DNA of 64,000 nucleotides from positions 23,250,001-23,314,000 of the forward strand of contig JBHGNT010000001.1 in the NCBI GenBank assembly GCA_043228905.1. The letters are read 5' to 3'. Under the pieces are notes generated by a model. It saw only the letters and a program-made list of their open reading frames with translations. It made no database searches and was not told the DNA's origin. Within the stretch, counting starts at the first letter, position 1. Every line of letters begins with the position of its first letter. The DNA is from Azolla caroliniana. Taxonomy: Eukaryota > Polypodiophyta. The translations under genes and the position numbers were made by a program. Below, one piece after another: positions 9,714 through 20,655 of this stretch.

Positions 9714-10373
9714 CACTGTTACATTCTAATCTTGCGCCAACAAGAATGACAACCTCCACAACTAAGTTTGCCCTAAGTCATATTTATACTAATATGACTT
9801 TTCGGCTATTTACAAATATGGCCCCGATGGACTCTCAGAAAACATATTTACGAATATGTCCCTTCATCCGGTGAGCACTTCTCACCGGGCCTTCACCATC
9901 CGGCTCTTGCCGGGTACTCGTCATCCGGTTCTCACCGGGTCTTCCGTAGTCTGGTACTCGTCATCCGGTTTCTTCTCAGTACTGTTCTTCTCACTTCCCA
10001 TCCGGAGGGACCTGTTTCCTAACACCTTCCGCTTGCCGTTGTCCCCTCGCCACCACCTTCCTTCTCCTTGGTCTTTCATTGCCGGGTCGGCTCGAACTGC
10101 CAAGGTCTCCGGGACCCGGTGTGGAGGATCCCTCTTCGGCCATCTACCTTGTTTCCGGTCTCCATTCTGCGTAGTCTGTTTACGTGTGCTCGTGTTCTCG
10201 CCTTGCTTGACACCATCCGTGCTGAGTACCGCCCCGTACCCGTGCTATGCTTTAGCCCTCGGTGGCCACACACACGCCTTCCATTCTGCTTTCGGGTGTG
10301 CCCATTCCGGCTCGGCAAACTACTCTTTCACCGGGTGTCCCCGTAGCTTACAGGAAGATCACCCTTGCCGCGT
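9033..10373 (-). other. Element E 3' internal region, non-coding
   Basis: Internal sequence just upstream of the 3' LTR, beginning on the plus strand with the complement of the purine tract (TCCGCCCCCACC). It carries a copy of the family 3' segment (GTGGATGTGCGG, CACCGGTATG-like) and parts of the repeat modules. A D solo LTR occupies 9392-10024. No convincing protein is encoded. Confidence 0.6.
9392..10024 (-). repeat. Solo LTR of copia D (in E)
   Basis: 633-bp LTR flanked by a perfect 5-bp duplication CCTTC (9387-9391 and 10025-10029), with no internal sequence. Related to the LTRs of D at 48676-49493. Carries (CT)n at 9667-9710, a TATA box on the minus strand (TATAAATATG near 9785), and about two copies of the 54-bp U3 repeat. 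Confidence 0.9.
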
Positions 10374-11061
10374 TGTCACGTTGCTACGCGCGTGCGCGGA
10401 GAACAAGGCGGGACCACTGGGGTCTTGGACCGAGGAATAGGTGAGGAAGCGAAAGGAGAGAGAGAGAGAGAGACACGCTCACAAACGGATAGACAAAGAA
10501 GCGTGCGGGAACGCAGCCCAACAACACAAGAGACACAAGTTCGACAGGAGATAGAGTATAAGAACGCGTATATAAATATATGTATGCAGATGACTCGAAC
10601 GGTTACAACCGATCAGGTCGGCGAGACGGGTGTCGACGCTTGATCACCCACGCACACAGGGGAGCAAGATGGAGATTCTGCCGGAAGCACACGGGCGTTC
10701 CACGGAGCAGAACCAGCCTCTCGAGAACCTGCGCAAATAAAGCTATGGAGAACGACAGAGGAGAAGAGCTCGGTCCCAGTCCGACAGCACTTCGTCCCCT
10801 CTAGCGCGCAATCCCCATCTCTCCCCGTCTCCCTCTCTTTTATAGCTCAAGGAGGGAGGCCTTTTCACCCGTTTATATCACATTAATTCTCTGTCCTTTC
10901 AGACAGAGATACTCCTCGATTCCCCCTATAGAATATTGCTACCTAGGATTTGACTTTTGTGCCTACCTATCTACTATACAACAAGGGGCGTGCCCATGTG
11001 TAAGGGCCGGTTCACACACACTATACACGGTTTGTGCCTTGGGATGGTTTTCTTCACGACA
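10374..11061 (-). repeat. Element C 3' LTR
   Basis: 688 bp, minus orientation, from TGTCGTGAAGAAAACC to CAACGTGACA. TATA box near 10840 (TATAAAAGAGAG on the minus strand). Longer than the 5' copy by about 30 bp near 11005-11040. Confidence 0.85.
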
Positions 11062-11075
11062 TCTGCCCCCACCTA
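11062..11075 (-). promoter_or_regulatory. Polypurine tract of element C
   Basis: TAGGTGGGGGCAGA on the minus strand, ending exactly at the 3' LTR; the plus-strand primer site for reverse transcription. The same tract (GGTGGGGGCGGA) precedes the 3' LTRs of B, E and K. Confidence 0.75.
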
Positions 11076-11137
11076 ACCGCGCATCCACCGGTATGCGCCA
11101 AAATTGGGTTCCTACTGGAGAAAACCGGTCCTTGCTT

Positions 11138-11936
11138 TTATTCCTCGTTTACTGGTTCGTCCTCTGCCTCACACTGCTCGTCGTTGTTGTCCATGCCCCC
11201 TTGCTCCGGCTCACCATCGTGTCGTTTCTTGAACGCTTTGATCCTCTTCCTCGCTACCGGTATCGCCATTCTCGTACCGTCGAGCTCCGCGAGATGGTAC
11301 GTCCCATTGTCGTTGGCGCCTGTTACTACGTAAGGCCCGAACCACCTCCTCGCAAACTTCCGCGTGGCCCTGTGCTGATTGTCGAGGCTACTGTCGTAGA
11401 CTAGCACCCAGTCGCCTTCCTCGATCTTCCTTGGTGGAGCCAGTGTGTTTGGTCGAACCGGGCTTTGTTCCTTATCCTCGCTACCCGAAGTTTCTCCGCG
11501 GCTCGCTCTATGTCCTCCGGCCTCCGCTCGAGCTGTCGAATCCGAGCCGCCAACAGTTCCTCCCGGCTCATCTCATCCCTCCAGTCCACCGTGGCCCACG
11601 AGGAGATCGTTCACTCTGTTGGCATGATCGGCTTCTCTCCGAACAGAAGTTCAGCCGGCATGAACCCGGTTACCGAACTGTGCATAGTCTGGTCCGCCCA
11701 CAAGGCATAAGGTAGCAGCCGTGGCCAGTTCCCGACTTGGCCTCCGCACGCCCGTACTAGCACTTTGACAATTGGCCCATGTCTGCGCTCCACCTTCCCG
11801 TTGGCCTCCGGATTGTACGCTGTGGTGAACGAAAGTTTGACTCCTAGCCTGTCGAACAGCTCTTCGGCCTCTTCTGCGTCCAACTCACCACGGTCAGCCA
11901 CGATCTTCCCTATGCACCCGTATCGACATACCACGT
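11138..11936 (-). pseudogene. int: Element C integrase, C-terminal half
   Basis: Continuation of the integrase from 17992-18411, interrupted by element B. Shows KIVADRGELD (second catalytic Asp, near 11895), AYNPEANGKVERRHGPIV (catalytic Glu, near 11790) and then, after a frame change near 11410-11440, the GPY/F-type module FARRWFGPYVVTGANDNGTY near 11300. The sequence ends in an acidic tail with no chromodomain. With the first catalytic Asp (WMVDLV) on the other side, the DDE triad is complete. The frame change prevents a full protein. The insert rejoins exactly in frame (WFLIEDV to VCRYGC) once B and one ACGT are removed. Confidence 0.85.
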
Positions 11937-12538
11937 TGTCGTGAAGAATTTCGGCTAGAGGCGGAAACCGGGAAACATTGGCTACATCAACGGGGTGCAG
12001 CGTGTGTATGCACCCATGTACATTTAGTGTGAATATCGAGGGTGCCTTTATGGCGCCGAAGAGTAGTCAAGTCGGGACAGACGATCCCATGTAAGTCGGG
12101 GTTTATCCCACATTGTAACGCATCCCTGTCCTTGTTCTATAAAAGGAAGGGAACGCCCTTTGTGAAAGGGTTGCCCATTTTGCATTAGAGGGTATACCGT
12201 TAGGTTTAGAGTTAGTACCTTCTTCTTCTTCTTCTTCGTCTTCTCCTTCGTGTTCGCTTAGGGTTTGCTTCAGCTCATCTCCTGCGCAAGACCCTGCTCG
12301 GCGCGACGAGCCCATGAGCTCCCCGACGGCGGCTTGGCAGCTGACGACTACTGTAACCTACCTTGGAACGGCTCGAAGCCGGGAATGTATTCTTAACTTA
12401 TATATATATAGATACGTTGCGCCTGTCTGTGTATATTCGCGTCTCCGTTGGTGTCGGGTGCTCCCCCTTTCCTGCGTTTCCTGTACATGAGGGCGTGAGT
12501 CGGGTCGGCATGTGTGTGTGTGTGCGTGAGTCGGTGTT

Positions 12539-12589
<51 letters not shown>

Positions 12590-12719
12590 TCGGTTGCTTC
12601 ACGGTTGCTTCTGGGATGCCCCAGAAACGGTGAAGCACGACTTCCCACGCTCCATCACTCCCTAGTCCAAGACCCCTGTGGTCCCGCCTTTCTCCACGCA
12701 CGCGCGTAACAACGCGTCA
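11937..12719 (+). repeat. Element B 5' LTR
   Basis: 783 bp, TGTCGTGAAGAATTTC to AACGCGTCA. TATA box TATAAAAGGAAGG near 12138, (TA)n near 12402, (TG)n near 12514 and (CT)n 12541-12585. Confidence 0.9.
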
Positions 12720-12723
12720 TATT

Positions 12724-12741
12724 TGGTGAACCCGACGTGAA
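12724..12741 (+). promoter_or_regulatory. PBS, tRNA-Trp type (B)
   Basis: TGGTGAACCCGACGTGAA, full 18-base complement of the plant tRNA-Trp 3' end as recalled, four bases after the LTR. Confidence 0.85.
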
Positions 12742-12756
12742 AGGCGGCAAGGGAGG

Positions 12757-13954
12757 ATGGAGTCGGAAGACGACGACCTTGCGGAGATGGTGGCCGAAGT
12801 GGTGTTGGAGTCGACACGAGTGGTGATGAGGCGAGAAGCAGCGCAACAAGCGGTTGAGCGAGTGGTCGAAAGAGTCGGCCGTTTCAACAGGGACAAAGTC
12901 CCATCTTACTTGGAAGCCTACAACGCGGAAATGGAGGAGCGTGGCGTAGACGAGGCGTTGAGGCTGGAGTTCTTCTGTTGGGTCGTGGCTGTCCGGATGC
13001 ATACGGAAGTAAAGGAGCTCCGTGAGGCTCATGGTTCGTGGGAGGCCTTCGAAGAGGCGCTCCTGAAGGCTTACGGAGGACTGGTCGAAGGTCGGAAGGG
13101 TGTGCCAACGGCTAGACAACGAGCGAGCCGAAAAGGCTAAGAGGAATGTACGCGACGGCGTGCCGTCACAGCGGGAAGGGGCCGAACGGCAAAGAGAGTC
13201 GGCAAGGGTCGGCGTTGGGGCCAGGATTGCGGAGGTGTACGCAGCTCTCGAGGCGATGCTCGAGGAAGAGGAAAGACGGAGGCCGCAAGTCGAGACTGAG
13301 GAGACGGACTTGCCCCACGTGACCGCGGAAGACCGGTACGACGATACCACGGGAGAGGGTGCGGAACGAAACGCCCTCTCGACTTGCAGAGATAGAGCGG
13401 CCAAGGATGAGGCCGAGATACAGATCGCGGAATCGGAACGTTTGGACCAGCGGTTTCAGACGGGTCAGCCCAAGATCCCGGTCATCGGAGAGACAAGCCC
13501 AGGCGGGGCTTGCGCGATCGGTAAGAAGACGACCGCCGACCACGAAGAGTCGGTGGCTACGGACAAGGGCGTAAAACGGACGGGCGATTCTTTGTGTCTT
13601 CCCACACTTGCTCCCGAGACGATGGCAGTCAGGCCTGAGTGCCCACATGAGTCCCAAGCAGAGGAAGGCGGCGGCGATAGACCAAGAATTACCGGCGAGA
13701 CGATACGCGGAAGGAGCAGACTAAAGCCCTCGGACCCGATTCCGAAGAACTCGGCATTCGGGCCCGTATGCCCATGTAAGACCGAGGAGATGGATGGCGG
13801 TACCGAGGAGTCCTGGCACGATACCAGCGAAGACGGATGGGAAACGACCTATGAGGAGGCCGAGGACGGACGCGGCACGAGGAGATCGGCATTACGATAC
13901 GTATGGAGCAGAATCCGGTCGTGGATCGTTCGATTGGGGCCGGATTCGGCATGA
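12757..13954 (+). pseudogene. gag: Element B gag-like protein, frameshifted
   Basis: Starts MESEDDDLAEMVAEVV at 12757, 15 bases after the PBS. Residues 15-110 are a capsid-like helical region (RVGRFNRDKVPSYLEAY, EALRLEFFCWVV, SWEAFEEALLKAYGG). Near 13100-13140 the frame shifts and continues to 13954 as an acidic, Arg/Glu-rich tail made of repeated segments (ETMAVRPECPHESQ, EEGGGDRPRITGETI). No zinc knuckle is seen, unlike element C. The product may package the element RNA into helper particles, or the region may serve only as RNA. The gag relationship is supported by C, E and B2; the tail's function is unknown. Confidence 0.6.
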
Positions 13955-16900
13955 AGGTGCCGATACGGGAGAGGGTGCGGGACGAGCCACCCTCTTTTAC
14001 ATGGGGAGAAAGACCGACAGGGCGAAGGTCGAGATTTGGAAGGAGAATGAAAGCCGGTCCTATGGGATTCCTTACACCGATCCGGCTGTAGGCCCGAGTG
14101 TCGGCATGAGTCCTATAAGAGAGATCGGTGGCGACAGGAGAACGGGACTCGGCAATCCGGAGAAGGACGAACGAACCCGGACGAGAACCGGGCGGAGCGG
14201 ACTCTCGGATGACCATTCCAGGAGGGAGGAAGAGAGAAGGCCTACGAAGAGGCCGAGGACACGGTACGTCGGTACCACGGGAGAGGGTGCAGAGTAAACC
14301 GCCCTCTCGACATGCGGAAAAGGACGACCCGGGACAGGGTCGGGAAGACAAATGGTTGGCCTACGGAGGATCCTTCACACCGGTTCTAGAGACTTCAGCA
14401 GTCGGCAACGCGGTCAACGTAAGACCAAGATACTGACGGTGGCGGCGAGGTGACGAAGGCAAGGGCTATGGATCGGAGGTCTACGGAGGATCCTTCACAC
14501 CGGTTCTAGAGACTTCGGCAGTAGGCAACGCGGTCGACGTAAGACCAAGATACTGACGGTGGCGGCGAGGTGACGAAGGCTATGGGCGAAACGGAGTCCG
14601 GTCTTATGGGACCCTCACACCGATCCGGAGACTTCGGCAGTTCGGCCAACGTGGCAACATGAGACCGAGAGAGAAGGTTGGTGGCGGCAGCGAACGGGAT
14701 CCGACGACACGAGGTTTCGGAAGGAGCCGGTAGGGGCAAACACGGGGAGGTGTGTCAGGCCGGAAAGGCACACCTGGAACAGAACAAGAGTCTCGCAAAT
14801 GGCCATCGCGGGCCGGATCGAAGCGTGACTACGGGACGGTGTTCGGCACGGGCGGTGCCGAGCGAAGGAAGCGAAAGACGGCACAAGAGAGGTGCCGGGA
14901 ACGAGGTGACAAGTGCCTAGTGGACTGCACACGGTCGGAGTCGGGGGATGGCAAGAGAGGCCGGAGGAGGATCCTCCACACTCGCTTCGTAGATCTCGGT
15001 AGCTCCGTCGAAGTAGCGAAGACTGACACGGCAAGCCGGGATGACAAGTTGGTGGGGCGAGGGGACGACGGCAAACGGAAGACTCGGGACCTGTTGCAGT
15101 AGCACGAAGACCGGAAAGGGATCCCCACACCGTTCCGGAGACCATGGCGGTTCGAGCCGACGTGGCGATGTAAGACCATGGAGAAGGAAGGTGGCGATAG
15201 GAGAACGGGACTCGGCAATCCGGAGAAGGACGAATGAACCCGGACGAGAACCGGGTGGAGCGGACTCCCGGATGACCATTCCGGGAGGGAGGAAGAGAGA
15301 AGGCCTACGAAGAGGCCGAGGACACGGTACGTCGGTACCACGGGAGAGGGTGCGGAGTAAACCGCCCTCTCGGCATGCGGAAAAGGACGACCCGGGACAG
15401 GGTCGGGAAGACAAATGGGTGGCTTACGGAAGATCCTTCACACCGGTTCTAGAGACTTCGGCAGTCGGCAACGCGGTCGACGTAAGGCCAAGATACTGAC
15501 GGTGGCGGCGAGGTGACGAAGGCAAGGGCTACGGATCGGAGGTCTACGGAGGATTCTTCACACCGGTTCTAGAGACTTTGGTAGTCGGCAACGCGGTCGA
15601 CGTAAGACCAAGATACTGACGGTGGCGGCGAGGTGACGAAGGTTATGGGCGTAAGGAAGTCCGGTCCTACGGGATCCCCACACTAGTTTTGGAGACCCCG
15701 GCTGTTCGGCCAACGTGGCAACGTAAGACCGAGGGAGAAGGAAGGTGGTGGCGGGAAACGGGACCCGGCTACGCAGAAGACACGAGGAGAGTCCGGGAGG
15801 GACTCAAACAAAAGGCACTTGAATTTCGGCAAGCATAGAAACGGAGTCCGGTCCTATGGGACCCTCACACCGATCTGGAGACTCCGGCAGTTCGGCCAAC
15901 GTGGCAACATGAGACCGAGAGAGAAGGTTGGTGGCGGCAGGGAACGGGACCCGATGACACGAGGTTTCGGAAGGAGCCGGTAGGGGCAAACACGGGGAGG
16001 TGTGTCAGGCCGGAAAGGCACACCCTGAACAGAACAAGAGTCTCGCAAATGGCCATCGCGGGCCGGATCGAAGCGTGACTACGGGATGGTGTTCGTGTAG
16101 AAAGTAGCATGCGGAAGCAAGTATGAAGACCGAACAGAAGGGAGGAAACTCAGGTTCAATGGAGAGCTTGGGCTTACACGGTATACGCAGGAGAGACAGA
16201 GAGAGGAAAACAGAAAACTATATTCAATAATAATACTCAGTCTGTACATAAGATGTGCTCAGTGAACACTTTTATACAAGTCCTAGAAGGACTGACCGAA
16301 GTACTGACAATACTTCAATGCTCATCAAGAGCTCCTACACTAACTCCCAAATATATTCCTCACGGAATATCTTTCCTAATGACCTCCCGGTTTACGCACT
16401 CGGCCTAACCGATCAGTCCCAACCGATCCGGTCCTCGGCTTCTTCAACCGATCCGGCCGATGTTGAGCTTGTCTCTCAATAGTTCGGCACGGGCGGTGCC
16501 AAGCAAAGGAAGCGAAAGACGGCACAAGAGAGGTGCCGGGAATGAGGTGAAAAGTGCCTAGTGGACTGCACAGGGTCGGAGTCGGGGGATGGCAAGAGAG
16601 GTCGGAGGAGGATCCTCCACACTCGCTTCATAGATCTCGGTAGCTCCGTCGAAGTAGCGAAGACTGACACGGCAAGCCGGGATGATAAGCTGGTGGGGCG
16701 AGGGGACGACGGCAAATGGAAGACTCGGGACTTGTTGCAGTAGCACGAAGACCGGAAAGGGATCCCCACACCGTTCCGGAGATCATGGCGGTTTGAGCCG
16801 ACGCGGCGATGTAAGACCATGGAGAAGGAAGGTGGCGGCGAGAGGACGAGGGCGACGCGAAACAACATGGGACGACCATCGGGACATCACGATTGGACAA

Positions 16901-17203
16901 CAGAGGCCAAGCGGGCCACTACGAGCATGCCTCAAGCGGAGGACATCAAGCATATGGCGGGAAGCAGGGTGTTCATACGGCCGAACAAGGGCCAGCGGAA
17001 GTACGCGTACTACGGAGATCGCGGCAAAGGCACCATCGACGGGTCGAACGAGCCTACGGGGAGGCAAGCGCAAAGGTAGAATCGAAGCTGATGGATCAAA
17101 TCGGCAGCGAGCCGGGATGCAGATCACGGAAGACCGGTTTCTCACCGGCCGAAATCTCTCACCCTTCAACCGGACTTGGCACATACCGGTGGATGTGCGG
17201 TTA
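13600..17203 (+). repeat. Element B module array
   Basis: GC-rich region without pol made of at least a dozen degenerate modules of roughly 110-190 bp. Each has a GGATCC-TTCACACCG-like start, a GAGAC..CGGCAGT..GGC segment, a core (A/G)TGAGACC or GTAAGACC, and a GGTGGCGGC tail. Clear modules are centred near 13640, 13780, 14110, 14410, 14530, 14650, 15160, 15480, 15600, 15720, 15910 and 16810. Superimposed is a tandem duplication: 14113-15186 and 15187-16840 (the second copy carries the F solo LTR). The same modules, inverted, fill element E at 22765-24780. Confidence 0.75.
16096..16481 (-). repeat. Solo LTR of copia F (in B)
   Basis: 386-bp LTR flanked by perfect GTTCG (16091-16095 and 16482-16486), located exactly because the same B segment is uninterrupted at 14855. 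Minus orientation; its 5' end is TATTGAGAG (TG mutated to TA) and it ends CTTTCTACA. Related to LTRs at 38775-39208 and 39218-39645. Confidence 0.85.
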
Positions 17204-17215
17204 GGTGGGGGCGGA
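17204..17215 (+). promoter_or_regulatory. Polypurine tract of element B
   Basis: GGTGGGGGCGGA directly before the 3' LTR. Confidence 0.75.
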
Positions 17216-17835
17216 TGTTGTGAAGAATTTCGGCCAGAGGCGGAAACCAGGAAACACTGGCTACATCGGCGGGGTGCAGCGTGTGTACGCACCCATGTAC
17301 ATTTAGTGTGAATATCGAGGGTGCCTTTATGGCGCCGAAGAGTAGTCAAGTCGGGACAGACGATCCCATGTAAGTCGGGGTTTATCCCACATTGTAACGC
17401 ATCCCTGTCCTTGTTCTATAAAAGGAAGGAAACGCCCTTTGTGAAAGGGTTGCCCAATTTGCATTAGAGGGTATACCGTTATGTTTAGAGTTAGTACCTT
17501 CTTCTTCTTCTTCTTCGTCTTCTCCTTCGTGTTCGCTTAGGGTTTGCTTCAACTCATCTCCTGCGCAAGACCCCGCTCGGCGCGACGAGCCCGTGAGCTC
17601 CCCGACGGCGGCTTGGCAGCTAACGACTATTGTAACCTACCTTGGAACGGCTCGAAGCTGGGAATGTATTCTTAACTTATATATATATATATACGTTGCG
17701 CCTGTCTGTGTATATTCGCGTCTCCGTTGGTGTCGGGTGCTCCCCCTTTCTTGCGTTTCCTGTACATGAGGGCGTGAGTCGGGTCGGCATGTGTGTGTGT
17801 GTGCGTGAGTCGGTGTTAAGCTCTCTCTCTCTCTT

Positions 17836-17870
<35 letters not shown>

Positions 17871-17991
17871 TCGGGGGTGCTTCTAGGATGCCCCGGAAAC
17901 GGTGAAGCACGACTTCCCACGCTCCATCACTCCCTAGTCCAAGACCCCCGTGGTCCCGCCTTTCTCCACGCACGCGCGTAACAACGCGTCA
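17216..17991 (+). repeat. Element B 3' LTR
   Basis: 776 bp, TGTTGTGAAGAATTTC to AACGCGTCA, pair of 11937-12719. TATAAAAGGAAGG near 17418; CT-rich run 17820-17867. Confidence 0.9.
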
Positions 17992-18411
17992 ACGTCCTCA
18001 ATCAAAAACCAGCATACGGCTGCAGTTGTCTTGTTCTGGAGGGCTCGGCCTTCAACCTGGTTTGTTAGATCCTCCCGAGCCAGCACCAGATACCGCATCT
18101 GTCCTACCCCCATTGGCATCGTCACCAAATCCACCATCCACTTGAAGTGGACGGTCGGAGGGTAGGTCGGGTGAAGCTCGTCCCGGTGTCGGATCATGGA
18201 GTGCACCTGACAGCTTTCGCAAGTCGTCACGAACCGATGCACGTCCCGGTATAGTCCCGACCACCAGTACTTCCCCTTTAGCTTTTCGAACATGGCCCAC
18301 GTTCCACGGTGTCCAGCCCAAGGACTATCGTGGTACGCCGCCAGCAAATCCTCCTGTTCCTCCTTCTTCGCCACCACTCGGAGCGGGATGCCGTTCCTCT
18401 TCTTCAGGTGC
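17992..18411 (-). pseudogene. int: Element C integrase, N-terminal half
   Basis: HHCC zinc-binding domain (YHDSPWAGHRG with CESC near 18205-18330) and the first part of the catalytic core with WMVDLVTMPMG (first Asp) near 18130. Continues in frame at 11936 beyond element B. Its N-terminal side is fused directly to the region before RT at about 18412-18423, so the RT and RNase H that should separate them are absent. Confidence 0.85.
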
Positions 18412-19424
18412 GGTAAACCACCGATTCGAGTATGGGGCACTCGATGGTTCGAGGATGCCCATCTCGACCTTCTGCTTTAACAGCTCCATCAGGTTCGGGA
18501 TGTGAGCTCTGGGCACTGGAATCGGTTTGAGACTCCACGACACATGCGGTATTGTGAATATTACCATCGGTTCTACGACTGTCGGGTCCACGCACCCGAT
18601 CTCCTCCGGTGAGAATGCGAAAGCCTTCCCGTGCCTTCCGAGCATTCCCCGAAACCGGTCCTCTTCCGCCAGCTGTAGGAAGCCGCCCCCACCGATTTTG
18701 AGCTCACGTAGCGTTATGTTTGTGAACGTGTGTCCTATGCGGGCCGGATTTCGTAAACTCGGGTTCGACGCAACCCCCTTTATTCGCAACTCGCTGCCCT
18801 CCGGCAAGGGAGTTGCGACTGGCCTCACCTTCCGGTCCACAGTCTTGTACCTCGTGTTCACCCGGGCCGTCCGATCCGACTCAAGCCCTCTAGTGAAGTC
18901 CGCGATGACTTCGTACATCCTTTCCGAACATACCGGAACCGTCCGGTCCTCTTTAAGGACTCCTCTGACTACCTCTCGCAGCTCCCCCAAGGTATCGTCG
19001 AAAGAGACCGCTTCCATGGCTTCGTTGATTTCCTCCCCAGGGCTGAGGATACCACATGCCCGAAGTTGCTCCTCCGCCCTTTTCTTCTTCCGGCCAACGA
19101 CGTCGACTATCGTACACCCTCCGTTGTCGGAGAACCAAAATTTCCTACTTATAGTACAGGTCTTCTTCGCTATCGTACACTTGTGGGGTTTTCCCGGAGT
19201 GTCCAGACTATCGCAGCCCCACGCCTTGATAGCCCTCTCTAAAAATCCTCTCGGCTTTCACTCCCGAGGGTCTCGCGGTTCCTCTCATGGTTTGGTCTCA
19301 CCGTCAGGAACTGGACTGAGTGACACCCATCCTGGCTCTTGACCCTTGCATAGGCCGAGCCGTTGTCCAGCACCTTGGTCTCCATCCATGCTGCCGTGAT
19401 GCACGGTTCTCCTAGTATAACCGG
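18412..19424 (-). pseudogene. pol: Element C pol segment before RT, truncated
   Basis: Sequence normally found between protease and RT: TRYKTVDRKVRPVATPLPEG near 18830, GCVDPTVVEPMVIFTIPHV near 18550 and LEPSSAPYSNRWFT at 18420, the last being the start of the RT fingers. After RWFT the sequence jumps into the integrase zinc-finger region. The order and wording (VRPVATPLPEG, EPSxAPYxxRWF) recall fungal gypsy pol proteins from memory. Stops and frameshifts exist upstream (about 19020-19420). Confidence 0.7.
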
Positions 19425-20219
19425 ATGTTAGGACGTCTCTTGCACGAAGAAGTGCTGGTCAATCTCGACATCGCCGATCTTTACTCGTACATTCGGGCAG
19501 GCTCCATGCAGTTCTTCGGTGGCACGCGTTGCTGCCCGTATTTTCCACCCGTGCTTGGTGTTGATCGGCCATTTCCCCTTCTTATAGAAGTCCATGGACA
19601 TCAAATTGATTTCTGAACCGTGGTCCACCAACGCCACCACCGGTTCATGAACATCTCCGATCTTCACGGGGGTCTCCTGGTCGCTCTGGCCCAGTGCAGC
19701 CTCGAATAGTGGCTCTCCGCCAACTCGTCTTCCAGCGCCATGTCCTCTATGTGCGTCGTCCGCACCTCCACAGGCTTCTCCGGTTCTGTCTCCGTCGACA
19801 GCCTCTTCCTCTTCACCAAGTCTACGATGGAGTCGTGGAACTCCTTCTTGGCGATCCCGAGCACTTCCCTCAGCGACAGTTCCACCTTGCTGTCGAGGAT
19901 TCGTTTTTCCAGGACCTTTCACAGGTCCGTGGATCTTTCGATTTCTGTGCTCAGCCGGTACCCGCCCCTCTTGGGATTATCCTGGGCGCCGGTTACACCG
20001 GCCTCATTCCGCCTTTGCCCGAATCGAGTTTCATATCGTTGCGAGGGCCCGGCCCCCCCGGTTTTCCCTACCCGCTTGTCCTCCACCAGAGCCTCGTAGT
20101 TTTGACAAGCGGCTTCGACGAAGCCCGTCTTTTCTTCCACCGGGTCACTCCACCCGGTTACCTCCTGGACCCGTTTTTCTACACGGTCCGCCTCTTCTTT
20201 CCTTAGTCGTGCGCCGACA
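19425..20219 (-). pseudogene. pro: Element C gag-protease linker and protease
   Basis: From the gag side: VDLVKRKRLSTETEPEKPVE near 19810, then protease with VVALVDHGSEINLMSMDFY near 19600-19645 and an ACPNVRVKIGDVEIDQHFF segment near 19450-19505. The canonical D(S/T)G reads DHG here. That variant occurs in some fungal gypsy proteases by my recollection, so it may not be a damage mark. Frameshifts near 19690 and a stop near 19925 break the frame. Confidence 0.7.
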
Positions 20220-20224
20220 AGGCT

Positions 20225-20610
20225 TGTTGGGAGACAGGTCCCTCCGGATGGGAAGAGAAAAGAACAGTGCTGATGAGGAGTACCCGGCTACGGAGAGCCG
20301 GATGAAGTAGACCCGGTGAAGACCGGATGAGGAGTACCCGGCTACGGAGAGCCGGATGGTGCAGACCCGGTGAGGACCGGATGAGGAGTACCCGGCTATG
20401 GAGAGCCGGATGGCGCAGACCCGGTGAGGAATGCTCTCCGGATGAAGAGACATATTCGTAAATATGTTTCTGAAGAGCCCATCGTGGCTATATTTGTAAA
20501 TAGCCGAAAAGTCATATTAGTATAAATATGACTTAGGGCAAACTTTTAGATACTGTTGTTGTTGTTGTCATTCTTGTTGGTGCAAGGGAGAGAGACAGTG
20601 CGTAACTGTG

Positions 20611-20655
<45 letters not shown>

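Larger units (their letters stand above)
11937..17991 (+). mobile_element. Element B: non-autonomous tRNA-Trp family element
   Basis: Complete plus-strand element of 6.06 kb inserted in the integrase of C, flanked by ACGT (11933-11936 and 17992-17995). 5' LTR 11937-12719, PBS 12724-12741, gag 12757 onward, a long repeat-module region, polypurine tract 17204-17215, 3' LTR 17216-17991. No pol. LTRs differ by only a few percent by eye, so the insertion is fairly recent. It contains a solo LTR of copia F at 16096-16481. Confidence 0.9.

Noticed and set aside
9856-10440. 194-codon plus-strand frame rich in Ser, Pro and Arg
   Set aside because: Runs across a D solo LTR, element E internal sequence and the end of LTR C, three unrelated insertions, so it cannot be a gene.
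13100-13954. A host gene for an Arg/Glu-rich protein
   Set aside because: It is the repeat-built tail of element B gag and recurs inverted in element E.
18527-19342. 271-codon open frame on the plus strand
   Set aside because: Antisense shadow of element C pol, which has recognisable motifs on the minus strand.
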